Shown here: one piece after another, positions 35,523 through 47,393 of the stretch
Layout of the letters: every line of letters starts with the position of its first letter
Position numbering within the stretch: the first letter of the stretch is position 1
From: Lumbricus terrestris
Taxonomy: Eukaryota > Annelida > Clitellata > Crassiclitellata > Lumbricidae
Length of the DNA: 64,000 nucleotides
Assembly (NCBI GenBank): GCA_949752735.1
Contig: OX457042.1
Span: 60,673,468-60,737,467, forward strand
Direction of reading: 5' to 3'
Made by a program: the position numbers and the translations under genes
The notes under the pieces: generated by a model
Told to the model about the DNA's origin: nothing
Seen by the model: the letters and a program-made list of their open reading frames with translations, nothing else
The model's database searches: none

Positions 35523-36696
35523 CAGGGTTCGCCAAAAAAAGTAATCCCCTAAGGATTTTTGTCAATATCTTGGCCAAAAATAAGAATTTTTCAAATCCAG
35601 TTTTATGGGCTTGAAGGTAATTCATATCTACGTACAACAGCCAAATTTCACCGCCATATGTGAAACAGAACAAAAGTTATATCACTTCCAGTGATGCCAC
35701 CCATTGTTTTTTGACGATTCAAAAACGAAACGCAATTTTTTTAAAGGTTTTTTGCTAATATCATGGCCAAAAGTAAGAATTTCAAAATGAATCTTTACAG
35801 TTTTAAAGACAATTCATATTTACACATGATGGCCAGATTTTATCAAAATATTTCGATCAAAACAAAAGTTACACCACTTTTAGTGAGGCCACCTACCGTT
35901 TTTGACGATTAAAAAACGTAACGCAACAAAAAAAGTAACAAAAACGTGATTTTGTCAAGTCATATCTCAAATAACTGTTTGGAACTGAACTTGATAGTGA
36001 TTCACAACTTGTGTCCAATGTACCCACCACCAGTGCTAAAACCTCTTTTGAGTCTCTTTGCAAAGTTCTTGATGGACCTGTTGACTCATCTGACAGATTT
36101 CTTATTTACCAATTTGATTGTCATCTTGCTAAGTGACTTCTCAGTGACGTGCAGCCACGCTGGTGCCCTGTTCCTTTTTTAATAGTAATAAAAAATAATC
36201 ATCTGGCATTATCAAAGCCTATTTGATAACAATTATTTGAGATGAGACTTAATAAAATCGTGTTTTAATACTTTTTGCTGCGTTACGTCTTTGAATCGTC
36301 AAAAAACGGTGGGTGGACTCCTTGAAAGTGCCATAACTTTTATTATGTTTGAAATATTTTGCTGAAATCTGGCCATCATGTGTAGATATGAATTGTCTTT
36401 AAGCCTGCAAAATTTCATTTCGAAATTCTTACTTCCGGCCAAGATATTGGCCAGAATAAATAAATCGATTTTTTTTAAATTTTTGTTGCATCACGTTTTT
36501 GAAACGTCAAAAAACGGTGGGTAGCTTCACATAAAGTGATATAACTTTTGTTCTGTTTTAAATATTTTTTTGTAATTTGACCATTGTACGTAAATATGAA
36601 TTGCCTTTAAGACTGTAAAATTTCATGTAAAAATTCGCATGTTTGGCCAAGATATGGGCTGAAAACCGTAGGGGGTTACTTTTTTGGCGCACCCTG
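35523..36696. mobile_element. Modular Tc1/mariner-type MITE (TA duplication)
   Basis: Ends CAGGGTTCGCCAAAAAAAGTAA / TTACTTTTTTGGCGCACCCTG (each 20-22 bp) lie between TA dinucleotides (35521-35522 and 36697-36698). Each arm contains two similar modules of about 180-200 bp (GGCCAAAANTAAGAATTT...GCCACC...TTTTTGACGATT), direct within an arm and inverted between arms. The central 350 bp have no transposase. A right-end fragment lies at 6718-6846. Confidence 0.85.
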
Positions 36697-36849
36697 TACA
36701 CTGTACAGACAGCCCATGCATAGGTCTAGAATACTACTATTTAACACGTTCATCGCCCAGTACGAGTTAACTCGTACCTTAGAATACTGCGAGCAAAGCA
36801 TGAGGTTGGGCCAAGTTGAGAGGGCCAAAACCGAAATCTATCACAGAGA

Positions 36850-37983
36850 ATGGGGGCTGGGTTTAGCTGGATGGGTGAAGGAGGGTGGGATCTGGTAGGG
36901 GATGTGGTAGGGCAAGTGTGGCTTGGTGGGGTGGGTGCGGGGTGGAGTTATGGTGGACGGCAGAGTAGGGCAAAAAACCAATAGTTACCACAAAGGGCGG
37001 GAGTTGGTAGGGACTGGATGGGGATGGTGTGGGGCTCGGCTGGGCAAAAGGTGGGGAGTGGTAACTTGTAAGGTGGGGTGGGAAGATGATGTAGAGTGGG
37101 TGGGTTGGGGTGGGGTCGGGGTGGGTCGGGGCCAGAGATGGACGGTGGATTAGGGTGAAAAACCGAAATTTACGCCAGTGTGTTGGAGTTTTCGTGGGGT
37201 GTGGCGTGGTAGGGTGAGAGAAGTGGTTTGGTTTGATGTGTGGGGCAAGTGCGGAGCGACGTTGGGCTGTGGGTGGGCCGAAAATCAAAAATTTACCTCA
37301 AAGGGTGGGGTTGGGTGATGTTGAACAAAAAACCCAACATTTCCTTCAAGAGTGGGTTGGGTGGGTGAGGTGGGCGGGTGGGGTGGAATGGGGCGGGATG
37401 GGGATGGATTTGATGGAGTGGAGTATGGGGTGGGACCTGTGTAGGACAAGTGGGGGGAGACGTTGGGCTGTGGGTGGAACGAAAATTCAAAATTTACCAC
37501 ATAGGGTGAAGTTAGTTGGGTGATGTGGGGAGAGGTGCTGCGGTGGGGTGGAATGGGGCAGAGTGGGTATGGGGTGGGATTTGGTGGGTATGGGGTGGGC
37601 GGGATGGATTGGGTTAGGTTGAGAGGGGTGTGGGTGATGTGCAGCCGGGATGTGAGGGCGGAATAGATCGAAAAACATAAATTTACGCCAGTGGGGTGGT
37701 GTTCGATGGTGTGCGTGGTGGGGCGTGGTGGGGATGAGGTGGGATTTGGTGGGGTTGGGTATTGGGTGGAACCGTGGTGAGGTAAGAGTGACGTTGCATG
37801 GTGGGTGAGACCAAAAGTAAAAATTTACACCTGAGTGTGAGGTTGTTTGGGGCGGCGTGGGCTGGGCAGGGGTGGGGCTGAGGTGGGGCAGGGATGGGGG
37901 CTTGTGTAGGTGGGGCGGGTGGAGGCAGGTGGGGTGGGTTTACGATGGGTTGGTTGGTGTGTCAGGATGGTTGTTCGGTGGGG
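36850..37983. repeat. G-rich minisatellite-like tract
   Basis: Strongly G/T-biased plus strand (GGGGTGGG words) punctuated by a conserved A-rich block (CGAAAATNNAAAATTTACC...AGGGTG) near 36968, 37157, 37276, 37325, 37480, 37668 and 37810. Long frames on either strand are compositional. Ends abruptly at the palindromic MITE. Confidence 0.8.
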
Positions 37984-38060
37984 CCGGTGTAAAGGTTTCA
38001 AGTTACTCCTCCTAAACATCACCACCCTGCAAACTGTAATTTGCATCAATCATCGCATTT

Positions 38061-38547
38061 CATCATCCTCATCAAAATCCTTGGGCGAAACGCCCGTAGG
38101 TGTCCGGCGCCACTCTCTGTTTGAGTCTGTCTCGTGTCATGTTGCCCATCTTCAACCTGTCCGGTCTGCAGGTCCATACCATTAACATCTTGAACCAGCT
38201 AGACCACCTTGTCTGATGAAGAGAATATTGGGAGAGAGGCACGAAGGACAACCTGGGTCAATGCCCGTATGTGTCCCACGCTCTCTCCCTCCGACTCTCT
38301 CCACTGGTCTGTACTGACCAGCCTGTGCGTATCAGCTCCACATAATGACACCTTGAAGCATCTGGGTCGCTATGTCACTTGTGCTGTGGTTTTTTCGGAT
38401 TTCAATGGTCTTGGTCTTTTACTGCCAGTGTATCTCCACCCATCTGGCAAACCTTCCTCATTTTATCCGGGCTTAGGACCGGCACAGGGAAGTTGTTGGT
38501 TCCCTGTGGCAGAGGATGGATGCAGTTTAACGTCGTGCCCAGGACCT
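38061..38547 (-). mobile_element. Unidentified 487 bp insert, possibly retroposed
   Basis: Bordered by a perfect 10 bp duplication CATCGCATTT (38051-38060, 38548-38557) within the palindromic MITE. On the minus strand it begins AGGTCCTGGGCACGACG and ends in GATGAGGATGATG, like a short microsatellite tail after retroposition. It has no inverted ends. No tRNA-type box was recognised and the plus-strand frame has no domain. Could be a SINE or a retro-copy of a host transcript. Confidence 0.55.
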
Positions 38548-38999
38548 CATCGCATTTATTGCACTAAAATATCAGAAAAATCATCCAGTTTCTTGTTTTG
38601 GTCGGAAGATTTTCATCCGTCGCCCCACTTCGTGGTTTGTTATCAATATTTTCATCTGTAACTAAAGTACTAATCGCCGCTGAACAGTGGCGTAGCAAGG
38701 TCCTGGAGGGCCCCTGTGCAGAGCTTAGGTGGTGGGCCCTTAAATGCTTGAAACCCCATTCGATTTGAAACAACAAAGCTGTGCAAAACGCCTGGTTCTT
38801 TTACGAAATATGCATATTGAACACCAAGGTTAAATGAAAATAAACTAGCCATATTAAAAAAAATTATTTTAAAGAAATTTACCTTTAGAAACATTCTTCT
38901 CCATATCAGCAGAGAAAAACTGAACTAGAATACCATACAAAAGTAATCACAAAAATTGCTTCTAATCTCCTGAAGTATTAATCATCAATCACCCATAGG

Positions 39000-40487
39000 C
39001 ATGGGCGTAACTTTCCCCGTAAAAGTGGTGGTGACTTTTCCTTGGCACACAATTTCTCAGTTCAATTCTTTCCTCAGCTTCCTGTACCCCAGCGGTTCTC
39101 TAACTTCATTTTTATTGTCCCCCACCCCGTGTATTAGAGTCGTATTAAGGAGCAAAATTTAAATATAGGCCTACCGTTATGTATAGTTTTGATCATGTAA
39201 TCATGTTGACAAAAAGGCAAAATTGGTCTATAACTCCTTAAGAGCTAATCTATAGCGTTGTGGTGTTGTGGGCCTGTTTTTACTAGCGCAGATTTAAAAT
39301 ATCTGGCTTAATATTTGTCAAATTCAAACGCAAATTTTAAGGCTATATTTGTCTTTGACAGGAAGAGTTTTAACACCAGTTCACACAGATATGACGTGCT
39401 GAAAGGAATCAACAATTTTGAAGCTCGACGAGAAATTAATCGTTAGGCCAATATTATTCAGCTCTCCTATATTTTGAGCTCTAGGCTAAAGGCCTGCGCT
39501 GAGAATTTCTGGCTCACATTTAAACACCATTTGTTTCAAAAATTACAATAGTATAGCCTACCTAAAGAAAAATATGCTGCATGCACTAGGTCTATATATT
39601 ATGTGAGTCTATTTATTATTATGTTGTGAAAGAAATAAAATAATGATGATGCTGTTTTATGTTGCAACGTTAAAAATCTTTGATAATCAAAGAAAGATGG
39701 ACACAAAGTCCATAAACACAAAGAAAATTTATATTTCTGGAATTTTTCGCCTAGGTCCTACCCTAACCGGCGCCCCCATATGCACAGTTTGAGAACCCCT
39801 GCATTGTACCTCTTCCCAATATACAAATTTAGCATGAACTCATGCAGGTGAGAATTCTCTTATTCCATTCTCGATTCTCACTCTTTATCCTTTCGACTCT
39901 CTCGCTGGCAAACTCCACGATCTTTCCACTCACGGAAAACTGAAACAATTTTTGAAACAGCTCTTTCACAAATTTTTCTCCAGATTATTCCTATTCTATT
40001 CCTACTGATCCTTTCCCATAGTCTAATCCAACATTTTTTGGGCGGGGTGGGTAAAGGTACGAAGGTCCCTCCCAAAAATATTTTGATAATAATGATTCCA
40101 GAAGATTTTGTGAGTCTGTTGGCATGCCATGTACTGCCTCGGAGCCATAACGATTTGTGGGAGAGATTTGCTTCACGTTTCCTCCCTTATTTAAAGTGGT
40201 AGGGAATTCCTTCCCTTCGCTCCTTATGATTTAAGCCATGACTGTGGATGACTGTGGACAATGAACACGCTGTGAAGTGTTGACAGTGCAGACCTATATA
40301 GGCTAGCAGCATTGGCGCCATTGCGATGTTAATCATGAATAGCCTTTATTATGTTAGACAGCCAAATGCTTTCATGTTTCAAAAAAATATTTCCTTGTCG
40401 GACCAAAAAGTGGTGGTGACTGTCACCACCACTTTTAAAAGTGGTGGTGACTTGACACCACCGTCACAATAGAACGTTACGCCTATG
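39000..40487. mobile_element. MITE with CATRGGCGTAAC ends, 1.49 kb
   Basis: Ends CATGGGCGTAAC / GTTACGCCTATG and a perfect 8 bp duplication CCCATAGG (38992-38999, 40488-40495). Subterminal AAAGTGGTGGTGAC occurs at both ends. A remnant of the family lies at 7270-7312. A hAT-type MITE is nested inside. Confidence 0.88.
39090..39801. mobile_element. hAT-type MITE nested inside a MITE
   Basis: Ends CAGCGGTTCTCTAAC / GTTTGAGAACCCCTG are hAT-like. I could not align an 8 bp duplication: the flanks CTGTACCC and CATTGTAC share only an offset TGTAC. No coding capacity. Confidence 0.65.
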
Positions 40488-40697
40488 CCCATAGGCCCTA
40501 CTTAAATTCTCCAAGCTGTTAGGTTTGTAACCGTTTGATGATTAAAAGAGCGGGAAAATGTAACGAATTTGGCAAGTGTGAAATGACTCAATCAAGTCTA
40601 CGGCTAACCTTCTACGGGGAGTCTAAATCCGAAATGCTAAAATGCTCGTTTGCGCGCCTTCTCTTGTGCAAAAATATCCACCACTTTTGAGGGTTTA

Positions 40698-41640
40698 CTA
40701 TCAAAAGGGCGACTCCGAAAGGGCGACCATCAGAAGGGCGACCTCATAAGGGCGACTTTTCGAAAGAGCGCCGATCAAAAGGGCGCCGATCAAAAGGGCG
40801 ACCGCACAAATGGGCGACCATCAAAAGGGCGACTTTTTAATGTTTTCAAAGGAAGTATTTATAGTCATTCGAAAGAAACACAAGTACATCGTCGATTAGT
40901 ACTTTGAAAGCTTAAGCTTATAATAGGCCTACCTTTGTTGCTTTTCACAAATTCTAAGGCCATCCTCACTCTTAATCGCCAAATTACTGAAATAACTACA
41001 CTGCACGTTCAATACTCTTCATTTATAATTTATATGGCCCTCACATAGCCGATCAGCCTTTCCGCGCATTGCTCTTTCATGTAGGCCGACCTGTTTGCAA
41101 AATGCTCTTTTGTACATACGCTTGTTTGCGTATTTCTCTTTAATGTAGGCCGACCGTCTAGCATCTACCATTCTACCTATTTCGTTGAACACTGCCGGGC
41201 TTTTTTTAACGTGCAGTTCTACACAAAATGCGCAGTTCCAAATGGATTCGTGCAGTTGTAGAAGCTCTTCCGTCACGTTCCGTGCAGTTAAAACTAGTAA
41301 AAAAATAGGTCATTTTCCTCAGATTGGGAGTAATTTACCATGGAGGATGAGAAAGGAGAGAAGAGGATGTGCAGTTCTAAAAATTCCTTAAAAACAGCCC
41401 TGGAACACTGAGAACGTTCCGATGTTTGCTTTCTCTTTCATGTAGGCCGACCGTCCTCCACCGACCATTCAGTAGTCTAGCCTACATGCTGCGAAAGTTC
41501 ATTGTTCGCTCTTTTGATGGTCGCCCATTTGTGCGGTCGCCCTTTTGATCGGCGCTCTTTCGAACAGTCGCCTTTAAAAGCGGCGCCCTTATGAGGTCGC
41601 CCTTCTGATGGTCGCCCTTTCGAAGTCGCCCTTTTGATAG
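40698..41640. mobile_element. Foldback element with 15-17 bp AAAGGGCGACC arms
   Basis: The left arm 40698-40832 is a run of units such as ATCAAAAGGGCGACC. The right arm 41513-41640 is its inverse, with the unit variants in mirrored order (CTCATAAGGG, CGAAAGAGCGCC, GCACAAATGGGCGACC), so the arms derive from one another as a whole. The interior carries GTAGGCCGACC words at 41080, 41147 and 41442 and a nested MITE. No gene. Confidence 0.82.
41195..41402. mobile_element. hAT-type MITE, 208 bp
   Basis: Ends CCGGGCTTTTTTTAA / TTAAAAACAGCCCTG with a perfect 8 bp duplication GAACACTG (41187-41194, 41403-41410). Interior TGCAGTT words and ends resemble the large hAT element at 13935-19513, so it may be moved by the same transposase. 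Confidence 0.88.
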
Positions 41641-42397
41641 GATACGGTCTTCTTTACCCGTTCTTCTCGTGCTTGTCGCTTAGCAGCGACACTTAAATAA
41701 GACTTAGGCCAGTGCTGTGTTTAAGGTTCCTCGAGTGTCGGTGCAAAGTAGGCCTATTACCGCAGGGGCATAATAATTATAGTGTCGTTCAAGCGGCCGT
41801 TGGTTTTCCAAAAGCGTGTAAATAAGCATACATGTTAGTGTGGTCCTTAGCTCCATGTAAAAATATTTTTTTGAGAATTTTAAACGAGGCACCCTCCTAA
41901 CTTATACCTTTAGGTTAAAAAATATTAAAACTGAAAATTTTGGCAGATTTTTTGGAGTTTTAGGGGTCGCTACCGGACGTAACATATATCAATGTAAAGA
42001 CACAGGCGAAACATGGAATATCGTATATTGCATACTATTACTAGTGTACATCACAGTACATGTATGGTTGAATGCACAAATTGGAATAAATTCTGGTGGG
42101 CAACGGACCGTGCTGGAGGTGGACTAGTGGCCTGTGGACTGGTTTACTATTTTGGTCAAAACTCATAAGCGGACATAAAAATGTTTTTTCCAGTCAATGC
42201 TTCCATTATTGCATCAGTCTTTTGCGACGATAGGTATGTTTCTTCACATCCAATAGCAGAGTCTGCATCTGATCCTCGTTATTTGTTTGAAGCTTGTTAT
42301 ACTTATTCACTGAGTTTCACTGAGTTCGAAGTGGCCTAATCTAACTTGAAGTTCTCGACGTTTGAACATGTATATCAACGTCTTGTTGGAAAAAACT

Positions 42398-43255
42398 TTA
42401 AAAATCTCGTGTTTCCATGACAATATCTTCCTGCTGCATTGAGTTTATTACAGCAGGTTCCAAGGTTTTTCTTTGTAGTGGATGTTCGATCCAAGTTTTG
42501 TCCAGAGTAGTGACCATTTGGGGCTTGGTATAAATGGAAGTCCCATAGGGCCCATAAATCAAAGAACGCAAAGTCACCAATTCCTCTGAAAGACACCAAA
42601 GATCATCACCCAAACATTTCTTCATTGCAACGTCTGCAACTGCACTATTTATTTCCCTGTATTTTGTCAATGTCCCTAAAGATCTACACTCTACAGGTCA
42701 AGTCGAGGAGCATAGATGGTGCATACGGTGCTTGAAGCCAGACATTGACGTATAGCAGGCAGCTATACCCTTTATTTTCTTCTTGTTGACTTGAATTATT
42801 TCTTGAACATCCATATCTTAACTCTGTAAAAAAATGCTCTTGCCGATCAACCTCGCTCTGACAGTGTGCATCCCAGCTGAAAGATCACTATGTCCTTACC
42901 CTTCGGTGAACCAAGACAAAACATAACCACTGCCTCTAACTTAATTTAGGCCTATGTGATAGCGACATGCACTCTACAACAAATGCTTGTCCAGCTTCTG
43001 TTCCAACAGGATGCAGGCGCCATGTCTTAGTCCACTGTTAGCTGAAGTGGTGTCGAAACTCATAGATTTGATTTGATTAGTAATGCCCCAAGTCACAACC
43101 GCTTCATACACTGCAGACACTGAAGATTTTCTTGTCCCGACTGATAACTTCTGTAAACCGAGGATCTGGTCAACACCCACCCTAGAAACGAGGTTATGAA
43201 GACGGTCTACTATTTCTTTACCGCAGTCCGCAGGTGTCTTCCAACAACTTTCCAT
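42398..43255 (-). pseudogene. Transposon protein remnants, probably hAT-like transposase
   Basis: Two minus-strand frames, 43255-42974 and 42670-42398. The first reads VGVDQILGLQKLSVGT, then VYEAVVTWGI and MSFDTTSANSG, followed by GACILLEQKL. I recall this block from a large family of invertebrate transposon-derived proteins, where the D of SFDTT is followed by N and G in a nuclease-like context. The second frame lacks a recognised motif. Their position inside an element with intact hAT-type ends makes them the likely relic of its transposase. Stops separate the pieces. The family name is uncertain. Confidence 0.55.
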
Positions 43256-43581
43256 CCCAGTGAATTATTGGAGGAACTCCTGGTTGGCATTCAGCTTTCA
43301 AGTTTTCATAATTTTTTTGCCGATTCTTTATTCACTGCTTAAGGATTGAAAAGCAATTGAGATTGTACTCTGCGGAATCATTGCCAAGACATTGTAGTGC
43401 GAAAGAAAGTAGACCTACAAGTGTTGCATTTCTGTTACTCACTTTTGCCGTGGCATTGTCAAGACTTAGGCCTAGGCCTATTGCCAACTTTGTGTTCTCT
43501 TTGACAATAGCGAAATTATGTAATATACACGAAAAAACCAAACCGAAGCGAAATTGCCGCCAAAAGATGCAATGGCTGTGA

Positions 43582-44345
43582 ATGCATTATAGAAAAATTT
43601 CAATAAAATAAGTAAGCAAGTGGCAATCATGATGTAGGAGATGCTAATAAATATGTGAGTAGTTGTCTATCAAATTCTATCATAGCAATTAACATGGTTG
43701 GAAAGCATATTAATGGAAATTACGCATAGTGAACCACAAAGCCCAAATTACTTCTAACCTTGAACTTTAACCTCTGGTAGCGACCCCTAAATGTCCTCAG
43801 ATTCTCTCCAAAATTTTTCTCAATTTTTTCCTCATCAATAGAAACCAACTTAGAGGGTGCCCCGTTATAAAATCAAACTTTTAAAAATAAGGACCGCCCT
43901 AATACATGTATATCATAAAGAAATTTCTATCATCCTATAGGGCTTTACCGGTAGTTACACCTTTAATTAATGTTTTATTACCGTTACTGATTTTACTAAA
44001 TGTTCAGGCCTAAGTAACTCTGAGACTCGCTGCACTCGCATAAGACATTTGGCCAATAGCCACAAAACTCTCGGCTCAGGCCTCAGGGCATTCGGTGCAC
44101 CGCACCGAATGGACCTTATGTTAAACACGGTCCTGACTTAGGCATAACTTGGGGGATAGAAAGAGTGCCGTACGAGAGTTTAAAAATATACAATTTCCAA
44201 GTAAATAGGCTATGCAGTTATCTTTTATAAATTTCACATTTTACTACAAAGATAACAAATTTTAAACGCGTTTGCGACTCAAAATATTATGTTTATGCGT
44301 CAGTACAACTACTTCCGGCCAAAGACTGCAAAGAGTAAATATATT
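43582..44345. other. hAT interior, nothing recognised
   Basis: No coding pattern on either strand. Confidence 0.4.
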
Positions 44346-44746
44346 TGTAATAAGGTAGCCTAATCATGGAAATTCCGGCTGAAATCCAAAAATTACTGAG
44401 TGTGTACGCTGTAGATGTAGGTTTGAATACATTCTGGATATCCTTAAAGTAACAAAATTGCTCTGACCCCGGGGGGCCCCTGACAGCCGGGGACCATCGT
44501 GCACTGCACAGGTTGCACGCCCTATTGATACGCCACTGCCGCTGAAGTTACATGGTGAAATGGGATTAAAGCTATTATTTTTTCCCCGGTCCATTGATAA
44601 CAAACCACGAAGTGAAATGACGGATGAAAATCCTTAGACCAAAACAAGAAGCGGGATCATTTTTCTTATTTTTTGATGCAATAGATGCGATGATTGATGC
44701 AAATCTAGTGTCCGGGGGGGTAATTTGAACCCTTTACACCTGGGTG

Positions 44747-45608
44747 AAAAAGTGAAACAATGTGTTTTCACGAATTTCGTATGTTAAAAATTTAGCGTCT
44801 TTGGCTTGGCGTAGCAGGTAAGATAGCTATGGCGGTCAACGTGTTAAGGCCTTTTTATACTCCTAACATTTGGATGAAAGGCATAGAAGAATTTGGGTTT
44901 ACGAGAAATGGCTGTTCAGACGTTGAGTTGTTCCAACTAAAAATTATTTACGTTTACTTTCACGCAATCAATGAATAATCTATTTATGACGTTATGCTAG
45001 CTCAATATGTCGTCGTCATGGTGCTAAGTTAACCCGTTAGCTGTACAGTTTTCTGTATTTCCATAGTTGATTGCGGATTTGCTAATAAATAAATGTCCCG
45101 CTAATTCGTACAGAATATTGGTTGGACACAAATCGAGGTAAAGGCTTGCCTCAGTCAATCAAGACCGTATAGGCTACAACTTATTGCAGTGGCATGTGCG
45201 GAGCATTTTCATTTAATTTCGGCCTAAGATGTCAACAGTTCATTCGGTGCTGATAGTCGGCTAATCTTGATTACTGATTAATTTGCTACTGGTGTGGTTG
45301 TGTTTTTGTTTCTCTAATGATATATGATATATGATGATGGCGCCACAGAGGATCTTTTTTGCATACTCGTAGTTGCTCTTTGGCTACTATTTCTCGACTT
45401 GAGCTCGACAGAATTGGTGTTAGGACCTTCTGTAGTTTTCAATGATTTATAATTTTTATTTTTAAATACATTTTATAGATGCAGTTTTTTGCATTACAAT
45501 TTCAAACTTCTATCGGTTTGTTGCCTAATCTGATTAAACATTTTGGCGTAATTGCAGTATATGGGACCGTGTGTGTCGGGTAGGGTCAGGCTATTAGTCG
45601 TGAGGGTC
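44747..45608. other. No feature recognised
   Basis: AT-rich spacer without coding or repeat pattern. Confidence 0.4.
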
Positions 45609-45794
45609 GGTATCAAAATCTTACAGCATACTGACATGAAATGTAACATGTCACTTAAGATTCACATCTTGCATTCCCACTTGAACTTCTTTCCAATTGC
45701 GGGGACTTGGAAAGAAGTTCAAGTGGGAATGCAAGATGTGAATCTTAAGTGACATGTTACATTTCATGTCAGTATGCTGCAAGATTTTGATACC
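45609..45794. repeat. 88 bp near-perfect inverted repeat (hairpin)
   Basis: Arms 45609-45696 and 45707-45794 are complementary with one mismatch (TTACAGCA against TGCTGCAA) around a 10-base loop, TTGCGGGGAC. A transcript of either strand would form a long uninterrupted stem. It has none of the end signatures of the transposons around it. Near perfection implies recent origin or selection on pairing. Confidence 0.95.
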
Positions 45795-46914
45795 CAGTTT
45801 AATTTAATTTGGAGTTCTATAGTTACCAAAAAATACTCCAAAACATCCATCTGTTTGTTGGAGGGTCCCTCTAACACAGTGTTTAATCTAGACGTCTCTG
45901 GGGGAAAGTTCCCCCAGGATTGACATTTCCCCCCCAGAAAATTTTCACAAAATCATATTGTTCTTTTAGTTACTGTTTTCATCGTTGTTTTGCATGAAGT
46001 GTTATAATTTACCGTGATAATATTTACTATTATATGATTATAATTACATTATTTACTACTATAATTAATGATACTATCATGTTGCAATGCGTATAACTTA
46101 CTGTATATATTTGTATAAACACTGTTTTTTCTACCTAAAAACAGAGATGACATCCCATCCAGAAAAATGCGTCAAAATGATAATAGTTTTTAGTTTATTT
46201 CCTGTTTACATCATCGCATTACATAAACTGTTATAATAATATACCGTAATATTATTTTCTATTATATGGTCAATGGTCATAGTAATTGTTTACTATTATA
46301 ATAGTTGTGTCATATATTATATGACACAATCCGGCTCAATTGAGTATAACTTACTGTTAATTTTTGTATAACTTACTGTTAATTTTTGTACAAATACTAA
46401 TTTTGCACAACTAAATGGCTTCTCTCCAGTGCTATCCTTCAAATTGTAAACTGTATAATTTCAAAATGTTTTGGTCCTATTATTGAACACCAAGTAAAAC
46501 AACATCATTACTATATTGTGGCTTCCATATTTTGGTACCAGTAGTTTATTAGTTCTTGGTTGATTTCTGTACCATATGATTTCGGAAAGTGTATCTTGGT
46601 CAGCAATTCAGGACCATAATTGGGAAACAGGGATGAGATGATTATAGTGATAAAAGTCTGCTTATATAATCACGTCTGCAGTTATTCATTAGAATCACCC
46701 AGCAACAACAGAACTGAGCTGCTGAACTCGATACATAAAGATATTTTTATCTATATCTATAAGAAAGGACTTGGCGGACTTTGTCCAGAATGCACGCTCA
46801 CAGTTTTCAAGCTACTCACCTTAAACATTGTACATAAATAGACTTTCACTCCAGAATCTCAGGCGCGCTATTTTCATCTCCTTATTCACTGTAGAACTCG
46901 AGATATTAGACATT

Positions 46915-47393
46915 TTAATTTTCGCCATCTTAATTTCGCGATCGCTCCAATGCGACGCCATTATTTGAATCGTTGTAACAAATGACGTCATTTTCCCAGA
47001 GCTTACATGAAACTGGAGCCCTCGCTACGCGGCGCAACTGCCGAAAGATAAATGCCATAGGCCAAAGAGTATCTACATCAATAGGAGCACCATGCAACAT
47101 GAGTATAACCAGCAGAATTGGGGAAGACCTTCCAAGCAGAGGGGCGTAAATAACCCCCAAATGGGCGGTGAAGCCGACCCACAGGCACGGGTGGAGCTGG
47201 GTTTGGGGACGAAAAATCGAAATTTCCCGTGCAACGCCGGGTAATTAATTAATTTTCGCCGTCTTATTTACGCGATCGCTGCAAATAACCACCATAATTA
47301 ATGGGCGACGAAGCCGCCCCACAGGCGCGGGTCGAGCTGGGTTTGGGAACGAAAAATCGAAATTTCCCGTGCAACGCCGGGTACCCCAGCTAG
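46915..47393 (+). mobile_element. Helitron 3' region with duplicated terminal unit
   Basis: The terminal hairpin block CCCGTGCAACGCCGGG occurs at 47225 and again at 47366. The second is followed by TACCCCAGCTAG and a T at 47394, a Helitron-like terminus. The duplicated unit is 140 bp (47163 and 47303). CGCGATCGCT occurs at 46937 and 47271. The 5' end was not located. Confidence 0.6.

Larger units (their letters stand above)
38685..44538. mobile_element. hAT-type element, 5.85 kb, perfect target duplication
   Basis: Ends CAGTGGCGTAGCAA / TTGATACGCCACTG, flanked by CCGCTGAA at 38677-38684 and 44539-44546. It carries minus-strand coding remnants (43255-42398) that may be its transposase. It hosts a MITE (39000-40487) containing another MITE (39090-39801), and a foldback element (40698-41640) containing a MITE (41195-41402). 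Confidence 0.88.
37984..44746. mobile_element. Palindromic MITE copy 2, opened by two insertions
   Basis: Fragments 37984-38060, 38548-38684 and 44539-44746 align in order with the intact copy at 22229-22688, from CCGGTGTAAAGGTTTCAAG to AACCCTTTACACC. The gaps are exactly the inserts 38061-38547 and 38685-44538, each bordered by target duplications. Confidence 0.88.

Noticed and set aside
36863..38049. Pro/His-rich and Gly/Trp-rich frames at 36863-38049
   Set aside because: Products of the G/T-biased minisatellite.
40690..41640. CRISPR-like spaced repeats
   Set aside because: Units are contiguous with no unique spacers, occur as inverted arms, and the genome is animal.
45552..45752. Small reading frame across the 88 bp hairpin
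   Set aside because: It runs through the loop and into the inverse arm; incompatible with a conserved protein and better explained by the palindrome.
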